Assembly (NCBI RefSeq): GCF_000721265.1
Contig: NZ_JOFZ01000006.1
Span: 124,001 to 188,000, forward strand
From: Streptomyces sp. NRRL F-5126
GTDB lineage: Bacteria > Actinomycetota > Actinomycetes > Streptomycetales > Streptomycetaceae
Direction of reading: 5' to 3'
DNA: 64,000 nt
Shown: one piece after another, positions 34,834 through 41,916 of the stretch
Layout: each line of letters starts with the position of its first letter
Position numbering within the stretch: position 1 is the stretch's first letter
The notes under the pieces: model-generated
The model's database searches: none
Told to the model about the DNA's origin: nothing
The model's input: the letters and a program-made list of their open reading frames with translations, nothing else
Translations under genes and position numbers: made by a program

Positions 34834-35814
34834 CGCGGCGGGCAGCAGGACGAGCTTGCCGTGCGCGTGCCCGCTCTGGCTGATGTCGAGCGCCGTGCGC
34901 CACTCGCCGAGGGGGAAGGTGCGGGCCACGGGGACGGTGAACCGGCCCTCGGCGGCGCGCTGGGCGAACTCGCCGAGCACGTCGTAGTGGAGCGCCCGCG
35001 GGGCATCCTTGTCGAACGAGGTGCGGGCACCGGCCGCCGCCGCGCCCTCCGGGTCGCTGACCGTCAGCACCCTGCGGGGATCGCCGTCGGCGACGGCCAC
35101 GAGGGCGGGCATGGCGCCACCGGCAGGCGCGGTGTCGAGCACCAGGTCCACCGGCCCGCCGGCCGCCTCCTCGACCCGCCCCGCCATGCCGTCGCCGTAC
35201 GGGGTCACCGCCGCGCCCATCGCACGCAGGTCGCCGGCGTAGGTGGTGCCCGCGGCGGCGATCACGCGCGCGCCCCTGGCCAGGGCGATCTGCACGGCGG
35301 CGAAGCCGACCATGGTCCCCGCGCCGTGGACGAGCAGGGTGTGCCCGGCCGCGACGCCGAGGTGGTCGAGGCTGCGGTGGGACGTCTCGACGGCCATCGG
35401 CAGCGCGGCGGCCCGCACGGGATCGAGCCCCTCGGGCAGCGGCGCCCAGTGCTTGAGCACCGCGAAGTGCGCCGCACCGGCGCTCCGCTCGACGGCGTAG
35501 TCGGTCGCGCCCAGGACGGCGTCCCCGACGGCGACGCCGGTGACGCCCTCACCGACGGCGTCGACGGTCCCCGAGACTTCGAGGCCGATGCCGCGGGGCA
35601 GTTCGGCGGCGAACAGCCCGCGGCACAGGGCCCAGTCGGCCGGGTTCAGCCCGCAGGCGCGCACGGCCACGCGTATCCGGCCGGGGCCCGGGCCGGGCAC
35701 GGGGGCCCGATCGAGACGCAGTACGGCGGCGGGCTCGCCGTACTCGTGGAAGCGGACCGCGTCCATGGTGACGGCGGAGGCGGGGTCGGCGGCGTTGGAC
35801 GTGCGCTCGTTCAT
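34810..35814 (-). CDS. NADP-dependent oxidoreductase, medium-chain reductase family
   Basis: 334 residues. The GroES-like part is VRFHEYGEPAAVLRLDRAPV, VRACGLNPADWALCRGLF and IGLEVSGTVDAVGEGV; the nucleotide loop is TLLVHGAGTMVGFAAVQIALARG. There are no zinc ligands. The ATG at 35812-35814 has GGAGAA upstream. The promoter region holds two strong palindromes, so expression is tightly repressed by a TetR-like protein that is not encoded beside it. Confidence 0.86.
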   Translation of the reverse strand: MNERTSNAADPASAVTMDAVRFHEYGEPAAVLRLDRAPVPGPGPGRIRVAVRACGLNPADWALCRGLFAAELPRGIGLEVSGTVDAVGEGVTGVAVGDAVLGATDYAVERSAGAAHFAVLKHWAPLPEGLDPVRAAALPMAVETSHRSLDHLGVAAGHTLLVHGAGTMVGFAAVQIALARGARVIAAAGTTYAGDLRAMGAAVTPYGDGMAGRVEEAAGGPVDLVLDTAPAGGAMPALVAVADGDPRRVLTVSDPEGAAAAGARTSFDKDAPRALHYDVLGEFAQRAAEGRFTVPVARTFPLGEWRTALDISQSGHAHGKLVLLPAALRGHLPA

Positions 35815-35867
35815 GTTCTTCTCCGGATCGGACCGAGGCGGCCGCAGTGGCCGCTGCGCGACAATGC

Positions 35868-35890
35868 GTAACGACAGGGACTGTCGCTAC
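35868..35890. promoter_or_regulatory. TetR-type operator 1
   Basis: GTAACGACAG, GGA, CTGTCGCTAC: a 10-3-10 palindrome with 9 of 10 pairs matching, 54 bases before the oxidoreductase start. Confidence 0.65.
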
Positions 35891-35906
35891 GATTGGACCG
35901 TAGCAC

Positions 35907-35929
35907 GTAGCGTCAGTCACTGTCGTTAC
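35907..35929. promoter_or_regulatory. TetR-type operator 2
   Basis: GTAGCGTCAG, TCA, CTGTCGTTAC: a second 10-3-10 palindrome of the same design, 8 of 10 pairs matching, centred 39 bases from the first. The outer arms CGTAACGACAG and CTGTCGTTACG are exact complements. Confidence 0.65.
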
Positions 35930-35961
35930 GTCGGGGAGCGCACCCCCGTCCCACCGTCGGC

Positions 35962-36336
35962 TCAGACGTCCAGAATCCGGCTGTGGCCGCCTCCGAGCAG
36001 CTTCTTGGCCTCGGCCGTCGTGTCGATGTGCGACTCCTCGTCACGCATGCGCCGCAGCGTGTCCAGCTCCTGGTCGGTGAAGCCGTCGCGGCTCAGACGC
36101 ACGGCCTCCTCCACCACCCGCAGCAGCTCGCCGACGCGCACCGCGTCCTTGGCCACACGCAACTGGACGTCCTGGAAGCCGGATCCGGCCGTGGACTGCC
36201 AGCCGCCCTCGATCGTCTGGACGAGCGTGGACATGCGTCGCACCTGGTCGCCCAGGTGGTCACGCATCTTGCCGAGGCCGCCCGCCAGGTGGGTGAGGTC
36301 GTGGTCCGATACGTCGAGGTCCTTTTCATCGCCCAT
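35962..36336 (-). CDS. WXG100-like small helical protein
   Basis: 124 residues from ATG 36334-36336, predicted all-helical: LTHLAGGLGKMRDHLGDQV, then a turn GGWQSTAGSGFQDVQ at the W-x-G-like position, then KDAVRVGELLRVVEEAVRLS. This is the helical-hairpin layout of ESAT-6/WXG100 type VII substrates seen in Streptomyces, with Ser at the Gly position (WQS). No other ESX genes are nearby, so it is an orphan or a structural relative. Confidence 0.65.
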   Translation of the reverse strand: MGDEKDLDVSDHDLTHLAGGLGKMRDHLGDQVRRMSTLVQTIEGGWQSTAGSGFQDVQLRVAKDAVRVGELLRVVEEAVRLSRDGFTDQELDTLRRMRDEESHIDTTAEAKKLLGGGHSRILDV

Positions 36337-36395
36337 GGCCCGGACTCTACGGGGCGTGGCAGGAGTTCGGGAGCTTTCCGATCGCGTACGGAGTC

Positions 36396-36421
36396 TTGAC
36401 ACCGCGCGATGGTCTGGACCA
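36396..36421 (+). promoter_or_regulatory. Chitinase promoter with DasR-type (dre) operator
   Basis: TTGACA at 36396-36401 is a consensus -35 box. TGGTCTGGACCA at 36410-36421 closely matches the dre element (TGGTCTAGACCA) bound by DasR, the GlcNAc-responsive GntR regulator, and lies between the -35 and -10 positions. Confidence 0.8.
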
Positions 36422-36479
36422 GCTTGGAACCGCTTTCCCCCCACACGCATCACACCTCTCCCCCCACGGAGGCCATGCA

Positions 36480-37511
36480 GTGCACCAGGCACCACTTCCA
36501 CGTCAGAGCAGCACACTGCGCACAGCCGTCCTCGCGGCTGTCGGGATGATCGTGGCCGCGGTCGGGTTCGTTCTCCCGGGCAGCGCGCACGCCGCGCCCG
36601 CCACGACAGCCGCGCCCGTCACGACCGCCACCGTCCCCGCCCACGCGGTCACCGGGTACTGGCAGGACTTCGACAACGGCGCCACCGTCCAGAAGCTCGC
36701 GGACGTGCCCGACCAGTACGACATCATCGCCGTCGCCTTCGCGAACGCGACGGCCACGCCGGGGCAGATCTCCTTCTCCCTCGATCCCGCCGTCGGGTAC
36801 GCGTCCGACGACCAGTTCAAGGCGGACATCGCGGCCGAGCATGCCAAGGGCAAGTCGGTCGTCCTGTCCGTCGGCGGCCAGAACGGCACCGTCTCCGTCA
36901 ACGACTCGGCGTCCGCGAGCGCGTTCGCCGACTCCGCCTACGCCCTGATGCAGAAGTACGGCTTCGACGGCATCGACATCGACCTGGAGAACGGGCTCAA
37001 CTCCACCTACATGGCGCAGGCGCTGCACGCGCTGGCCGCGAAGGCGGGCTCCGGCTTCGTGCTGACGATGGCGCCGCAGACCATCGACATGCAGTCGACG
37101 TCCGCCGAGTACTTCAAGACGGCGCTCGCGGTCAAGGACATCCTCACGGTTGTCAACATGCAGTACTACAACAGCGGTTCGATGCTGGGCTGCGACGGCA
37201 AGGTCTACTCGCAGGGCACCGTCGACTTCATCACCGCGCTCGCCTGCATCCAGCTGCAGGGCGGCCTCGCCCCGTCGCAGGTCGGCATCGGCGTGCCGGC
37301 GTCGCCCAAGGCGGCCGGCAGCGGGTACGTCGATCCCTCGGTCGTCGACAACGCCCTCGACTGCCTGACCAAGGGCACCGGTTGCGGCTCGTTCAAGCCG
37401 CCGACGACCTGGCCGGGACTGCGCGGCGCGATGGCCTGGTCGACCAACTGGGACGCGACCGCGGGAAACACGTGGTCGAGCACGGTCGGGGGGCACGTGC
37501 ACTCGCTCTGA
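36480..37511 (+). CDS. Secreted GH18 chitinase, single catalytic domain
   Basis: 343 residues. It has a signal peptide (LRTAVLAAVGMIVAAVGFVL...AHAAP), a short Thr/Ala linker and then a GH18 barrel beginning HAVTGYWQDFDNGATVQKL. The chitinase signature DGIDIDLENG carries the catalytic acid Glu at about residue 170; SVGGQNG and MQYYNSG are substrate-cleft motifs. Start is GTG 36480 with GGAGG upstream. There is no binding module. Control is by a DasR-like site. Its catalytic domain is nearly the same as that of the next gene. Confidence 0.92.
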   Translation: MHQAPLPRQSSTLRTAVLAAVGMIVAAVGFVLPGSAHAAPATTAAPVTTATVPAHAVTGYWQDFDNGATVQKLADVPDQYDIIAVAFANATATPGQISFSLDPAVGYASDDQFKADIAAEHAKGKSVVLSVGGQNGTVSVNDSASASAFADSAYALMQKYGFDGIDIDLENGLNSTYMAQALHALAAKAGSGFVLTMAPQTIDMQSTSAEYFKTALAVKDILTVVNMQYYNSGSMLGCDGKVYSQGTVDFITALACIQLQGGLAPSQVGIGVPASPKAAGSGYVDPSVVDNALDCLTKGTGCGSFKPPTTWPGLRGAMAWSTNWDATAGNTWSSTVGGHVHSL

Positions 37512-37542
37512 GGGACCGGAGCACACCAAGCGCACGACCTGG

Positions 37543-37567
37543 ACGCCGCCCGCCACGCGGGCGGCGT
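37543..37567 (+). terminator. Hairpin terminator after chitinase 1
   Basis: ACGCCGCCCG (37543-37552), 5-nt loop, exact complement (37558-37567), followed by TCTTG. Confidence 0.75.
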
Positions 37568-37640
37568 TCTTGTCCTCGGTATCGGTGTCCGCCTCGGCCT
37601 CGGCGCCGGCGGCCGCGTCGGACGGATCGTGCCGGAAGTC

Positions 37641-37665
37641 TTGACAAGCCCATTGGTCTGGACCA
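37641..37665 (+). promoter_or_regulatory. Second chitinase promoter with DasR-type (dre) operator
   Basis: TTGACA at 37641-37646 and TGGTCTGGACCA at 37654-37665, the same operator as in front of the first chitinase but 1 base closer to the -35 box. Confidence 0.8.
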
Positions 37666-37739
37666 TTTTACGGGTCAAGCGGTGGCCACCGTCTCCCCCT
37701 TCCGCACCTCCACCCCGACCCCCGACCCGGAGGCAGCAA

Positions 37740-39455
37740 GTGGAACGCACCAAGCACAGATCCTGGCTCCGCACCGTCACCGGAGGCGCCGTCGCAGCCC
37801 TCACCGCGGGAGCGCTGAGCCTCGCGGGGCTCGCGGGCACCGCGCACGCCGCCGACATCAACGTCCTGAAGAACGGCGGCTTCGAGTCCGGGCTCGCCGG
37901 CTGGAACTGCGCGGCCGGGACCACCGCCACGGTGTCCTCGCCCGTGCACGGCGGCACCGCCGCGCTGCGCGGCGCGCCCGCCGGGCAGGACTTCGCGCAG
38001 TGCGCGCAGACCGTCGCCGTCGCGCCGAACTCCACGTACACGCTCAGCGCGTGGGTGCAGGGCAGCTACGTGTACCTGGGCGCCACCGGCACCGGGACGA
38101 GCGACGCGCAGACCTGGACTCCGGGCAGCAGCGGCTGGACGCAGCTCACGACCACGGTCAGGACAGGCCCGTCCACCACGTCCGTCAGCGTCTACACCCA
38201 CGGCTGGTACGGGCAGGCCGCCTACCTCGCCGACGACGTCACGATGGTCGGCCCCGACGGCGGTGGGGGCGGCGACCCGGGCACGCAGGTGCCCGCCGCG
38301 CCGGCCGGGCTGGCGGCGAGCGGCGCCACGGCGTCGTCCGTGCACCTCGGCTGGGGCGCGGTGTCCGGCGCCACCGGCTACAACGTGTACCGCGACGGCA
38401 CGAAGGTGCAGTCGTCGAGCTCCACGTCCGCGACGGTCTCCGGCCTCGCGGCGTCCACGTCCTACCGGTTCCAGGTCACCGCGACCAACTCGGCGGGCGA
38501 GTCGCCCAAGTCGGCGGCCGTGAGCGCCACGACGACGTCGGGTGGCGGCGGCAATCCGCCGGGTGGCGGATCCGTGCCCAAGCACGCCGTCACCGGCTAC
38601 TGGCAGGACTTCGACAACGGCGCGACCGTGCAGAAGCTGCGTGACGTGCAGTCGAACTACGACATCATCGCGGTGGCGTTCGCCAATGCGACCACCACGC
38701 CGGGGCAGCTGTCGTTCACCCTCGACCCGGCCCTCGGCTACGCCTCCACGGCCGACTTCAAGGCGGACATCGCCGCTAAGCAGGCCGCGGGCAAGTCGGT
38801 GGTCCTCTCCGTCGGCGGGCAGAACGGCACGGTCTCCGTCAACAGCTCCGCGTCGGCGACGGAGTTCGCGGACTCGGCGTACTCGCTCATGCAGACCTAC
38901 GGGTTCAACGGGATCGACATCGACCTGGAGAACGGCGTCAACTCGACGTACATGGCGCAGGCGCTGCACCAGCTGGCGGCGAAGGCGGGCTCGGGCTTCG
39001 TGCTGACGATGGCCCCGCAGACGCTGGACATGCAGTCGACGGGCACCGAGTACTTCAAGCTGGCGCTCGCGGTGAAGGACATCCTCACGGTGGTCAACAC
39101 CCAGTACTACAACAGCGGTTCGATGCTGGGATGCGACGGCAAGGTGTACTCGCAGGGGTCCGTGGACTTCATCACCGCGCTCGCCTGCATCCAGCTTCAG
39201 GGCGGCCTGGCGCCGTCGCAGGTCGGCATCGGGGTGCCGGCGTCGACGCGGGCCGCGGGCAGCGGCTACGTGTCGCCCGGCGTGGTCGACAACGCCCTGG
39301 ACTGCCTGACGAAGGGCACGGGTTGCGGCTCGTTCAAGCCGTCGACGACGTGGCCGGGGCTGCGGGGCGCGATGACCTGGTCGACCAACTGGGATGCCAC
39401 GGCCGGCAACGCCTGGTCGAACACCGTGGGACCGCACGTCCACGCCCTGCCGTAG
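37740..39455 (+). CDS. Secreted modular GH18 chitinase (CBM, FnIII, GH18)
   Basis: 571 residues. A signal peptide ends at AHAAD. A family 4/9/16-type carbohydrate-binding jelly roll (about 40-180: NVLKNGGFESGLAGW, TYTLSAWVQGSYVYLG) is followed by a Gly linker. An FnIII domain (about 185-270: APAGLAASGATASSVHLGW, GYNVYRDGTKV, SYRFQVTATNSAGE), a second Gly/Pro linker and the GH18 barrel (about 285-571) come next. In the signature NGIDIDLENG the first Asp is Asn; the catalytic Glu (about 397) is kept. Start is GTG 37740 with GGAGG upstream. It is a paralogue of the preceding gene with added binding domains. Confidence 0.92.
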   Translation: MERTKHRSWLRTVTGGAVAALTAGALSLAGLAGTAHAADINVLKNGGFESGLAGWNCAAGTTATVSSPVHGGTAALRGAPAGQDFAQCAQTVAVAPNSTYTLSAWVQGSYVYLGATGTGTSDAQTWTPGSSGWTQLTTTVRTGPSTTSVSVYTHGWYGQAAYLADDVTMVGPDGGGGGDPGTQVPAAPAGLAASGATASSVHLGWGAVSGATGYNVYRDGTKVQSSSSTSATVSGLAASTSYRFQVTATNSAGESPKSAAVSATTTSGGGGNPPGGGSVPKHAVTGYWQDFDNGATVQKLRDVQSNYDIIAVAFANATTTPGQLSFTLDPALGYASTADFKADIAAKQAAGKSVVLSVGGQNGTVSVNSSASATEFADSAYSLMQTYGFNGIDIDLENGVNSTYMAQALHQLAAKAGSGFVLTMAPQTLDMQSTGTEYFKLALAVKDILTVVNTQYYNSGSMLGCDGKVYSQGSVDFITALACIQLQGGLAPSQVGIGVPASTRAAGSGYVSPGVVDNALDCLTKGTGCGSFKPSTTWPGLRGAMTWSTNWDATAGNAWSNTVGPHVHALP

Positions 39456-39488
39456 GGCGTGGATCGCCGAGAACCCCCCACGGGGGCA

Positions 39489-39524
39489 GGCAGCGCCGCC
39501 GTACCCCACCACGGCGGCGCTGCC
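39489..39524. terminator. Hairpin terminator after chitinase 2
   Basis: A perfect 14-bp stem (39489-39502 with 39511-39524) and 8-nt loop between the chitinase stop and the convergent ridA stop. Confidence 0.75.
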
Positions 39525-39581
39525 GCGCGTGCGGCCCCGGGAGCCGGCGCCCCGCGGGCTGTCGACTCAGCGGCTGTCGCC

Positions 39582-39992
39582 TCAGCCCAGCACGGCCAGC
39601 GCGTCGACCTCGATCAGCAGACCGGGCGGCAGCCCCACGTACACGGTCGTGCGGGCGGCGGGCGGGGCCTGGAGGTTCTGCTCGCCGAAGTAGGCGTTGT
39701 AGATCTCGTTCATCTCCGCGAAGTGGTCCACGTCCGTCAGGTAGACGCGCATCATCATCACGTCGTCCCAGCTCGCGCCGCCCTCCTCCAGGATGGCCTT
39801 GACGTTGGCGAGGGTCTGGAGCGTCTGCTCGCGCAGGGTCGGGCCCGCGGGCGTCGGCGGCTGCCCCGGCACGGCCGGCAGGAAGCCGACCTGGCCCGCG
39901 ACCTGGAGGATGTTGCCCTTGCGCACGCCGTGCGAGAACTTCGCCGGCGGCTCGGTGTGGGTGGCGGGGGTCAGCGCGGTCTTGTCGCTCAT
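39582..39992 (-). CDS. RidA family enamine/imine deaminase
   Basis: 136 residues. RidA proteins hydrolyse reactive enamine/imine intermediates released by PLP dehydratases. Visible features are FSHGVRKGNILQVAGQVGF near the N-terminus, TLQTLANVKAILEEGGASWD, YLTDVDHFAEMNEIYNAYF, and the catalytic Arg in PPAARTTVYVGLPPGLLIEVD. The ATG at 39990-39992 overlaps the IclR stop (ATGA). Operon position beside a fold-III PLP dehydratase-like gene supports a clean-up role there. Confidence 0.88.
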   Translation of the reverse strand: MSDKTALTPATHTEPPAKFSHGVRKGNILQVAGQVGFLPAVPGQPPTPAGPTLREQTLQTLANVKAILEEGGASWDDVMMMRVYLTDVDHFAEMNEIYNAYFGEQNLQAPPAARTTVYVGLPPGLLIEVDALAVLG

Positions 39993-40756
39993 CCTGTGGC
40001 TGCTTCCTTGGGTGGTGTGGTGCCTGCGTACTCCCTGCTGATCGCGTCCGCCGTGCGGCGCACGTGGGGCAGCAGGGTCAGGAGTTCCTCCGCGGTCACG
40101 ACGACGTTCGGTGCGGACACCGACATCGCCGCGACGACGCGCCCGTCGGGGCCCTTGATGGGGGCTCCGACGCAGTTGATGGACTCCTCGTGGCCGCCGA
40201 GGTCGGTGGCCCAGCCCTGCTCGCGCACGGTGGCCAGCTCCCTCAGGAACGCGGCGGCGTCCGGCGTCGAACGGGGCGTGTACTGGGGGTAGTCGAGGCG
40301 TTCGGCGAGCGCGCGCCGCTCGGCCTCCGGCAGGTCGGCGAGGAGAAGTTTCGCGACGGCGGCGACGGTGATGGGGACCGGCTTCCCGACCCGCGAGTAC
40401 ATGCGGACGGGGTAGCGGCTCTCGACCTTGTCGATGTAGAGCACCTCGCGCTCCTCGTACACCGCCAGGTGCACGGTGTGCCCGCAGCTCTCGTTGAGCG
40501 CCATCAGGTGTGCGTGCGCCACCTCGCGCACGTCGAGGTTGGCGACGGCCTCCTGGGCGAGCGTGAACAGCCTGGCCCCGAGGCGGTAGCGCTGGTCGCG
40601 CTGGCGGTGCACGAGGCCGTGCTCGTGCAGCGTGCGCAGCAGGCGCAGCGCCGTGGACTTGTGCACGTCCAGTTCGGCGGCGACGGTGCCGAGGTCGGCG
40701 GGGCCGCGTGCGAGCAGCGGCAGGATGCTGAGGGCGCGGTCGACGGTCTGGCTCAT
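39989..40756 (-). CDS. IclR family transcriptional regulator
   Basis: 255 residues. The helix-turn-helix is VDRALSILPLLARGPADLGT, VAAELDVHKSTALRLLRTLH and EHGLVHRQRDQRYRLG; the ligand domain has LNESCGHTVHLAVYEEREVL, VGKPVPITVAAVAKLLLADL and the C-terminal CVGAPIKGPDGRVVAAMSVS. ATG 40754-40756 overlaps the kinase stop (ATGA). Binding sites are probably the repeats between the kinase and dehydratase genes; the inducer may be an aldonic acid. Confidence 0.9.
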   Translation of the reverse strand: MSQTVDRALSILPLLARGPADLGTVAAELDVHKSTALRLLRTLHEHGLVHRQRDQRYRLGARLFTLAQEAVANLDVREVAHAHLMALNESCGHTVHLAVYEEREVLYIDKVESRYPVRMYSRVGKPVPITVAAVAKLLLADLPEAERRALAERLDYPQYTPRSTPDAAAFLRELATVREQGWATDLGGHEESINCVGAPIKGPDGRVVAAMSVSAPNVVVTAEELLTLLPHVRRTADAISREYAGTTPPKEAATG

Positions 40757-41766
40757 CCCGCGACCGCCTTCGCGGTGTCCTGCGGGTCCGCCGTGTCCGT
40801 CCAGCCGGGGGCGAGCCTGAGCGCCGCCCAGGCCGCCGCGTCGAGCGCCGCCATGCGGTCCGCGGCGGCGCGGCGGGGCGGCGCGCACACGTCCGCCTCG
40901 ACCGTGAGCACGGCGGCCGCCGCCAGGTGCCCGTGGCGCAGGCGCTCGGCAGGCTCAAGGCCGCGCAGGGTCGCCGACAGGACGCCCGCCGCGAAGGCGT
41001 CGCCCGCCCCGACGGGCGCGACCACGTCGACGCGCAGCGCGGGCACGGTCACCGACGTGCCGCCGGTGAACAGCGTCGCGCCGGCCGGGCCGCGCTTGAC
41101 CACGAGCGTCTCCGGTTCGGGCAGGGCGGCCCTGATCGCGTCCGCGCCGTGCACGTCCCACGCCTCGGCCGCCTCGTCCTCGCCGACGAAGACGAGGTCT
41201 GCGCCGCGCGCGAGGTCGAGCAGGGCGCGCGGCCCCGCGGCGTCGCGCCACAGCCGCGGCCGGTGGTTCACGTCGAACGAGACGAGCGGGCGGCCGGGGC
41301 GCGGCGCGGTGAGCGTCTCCAGGAGGGCGAGGCAGTCGGGCGAGAGCGCGGCGGTGATGCCGGACAGGTGCAGGACGCGGCAGTCGTCGAGCGTGCCGAG
41401 GGGCAGATTCGCGGCCGACATGGCGGAGGCCGCGGAGCCGGCGCGGTAGTAGGCCACCTCGTGGGCGGTGGTCGCGCGGTCGTTCGCGGTGCGGAAGTAG
41501 ATGCCGGTGGGGCGCGCGGGGTCGCGCCGGACGGCCGACGTGTCGACGCCGTACGCGGCTATCGCCTCGACCAGGTGGTCGCCGAAGCCGTCGGCGCCGA
41601 CGCGGCTGACCCACTTCACGGCGTGGCCCGCCGCCGCCAGCGCGCAGGCCACGTTGGACTCGGCGCCGCCGATCGTGCGGGCGAAGGACGGCACGTCGGC
41701 GAGGCGGCCGGGCCGCGACGGCACGAACGTGACCATGGACTCGCCCAGGCACACAACCTCGGTCAC
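40753..41766 (-). CDS. PfkB family sugar kinase, probable 2-keto-3-deoxygluconate kinase
   Basis: 337 residues. The N-terminal CLGESMVTFVPSRPG and TIGGAESNVACALAAAG, the DFGDHL-like GADGFGDHLVEAI, the RPTGIYFR segment (KdgK carboxylate-binding loop) and VVAPVGAGDAFAAGVL with catalytic Asp (about 256) are all present. These resemble KDG kinases more than fructokinases, but substrate choice is inference. Start is GTG 41764-41766 with GGAGGAG upstream. It is the first gene of a kinase-iclR-ridA operon divergent from the deaminase-deacylase operon. Confidence 0.83.
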   Translation of the reverse strand: MTEVVCLGESMVTFVPSRPGRLADVPSFARTIGGAESNVACALAAAGHAVKWVSRVGADGFGDHLVEAIAAYGVDTSAVRRDPARPTGIYFRTANDRATTAHEVAYYRAGSAASAMSAANLPLGTLDDCRVLHLSGITAALSPDCLALLETLTAPRPGRPLVSFDVNHRPRLWRDAAGPRALLDLARGADLVFVGEDEAAEAWDVHGADAIRAALPEPETLVVKRGPAGATLFTGGTSVTVPALRVDVVAPVGAGDAFAAGVLSATLRGLEPAERLRHGHLAAAAVLTVEADVCAPPRRAAADRMAALDAAAWAALRLAPGWTDTADPQDTAKAVAG

Positions 41767-41851
41767 TCGCCGGCTCCTCCCGATCGACCCGGTCCGATTG
41801 ACCCGGTGTCGGCTCGGATGTTAGACAACGATGAGCGTCATACGCAACGAC

Positions 41852-41894
41852 CGTTGCAGTACATGCAACGTGACTGAACATGCAACGCGACTGA
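41852..41894. promoter_or_regulatory. Probable IclR operator: palindrome plus tandem repeat
   Basis: CGTTGCA, 5 bases, TGCAACG (41852-41870) is a perfect palindrome; ACATGCAACGTGACTGA (41861-41877) is immediately repeated as ACATGCAACGCGACTGA (41878-41894). It lies between the divergent kinase and dehydratase operons, 23 bases before the latter's ATG. Confidence 0.65.
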
Positions 41895-41916
41895 CTCAAC
41901 ACGCGGGAGCGCACCC

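Noticed and set aside
35540..38644. A 1034-residue open frame on the plus strand across the oxidoreductase and chitinases
   Set aside because: It spans unrelated genes and both chitinase promoters and is out of frame with the GH18 motifs.
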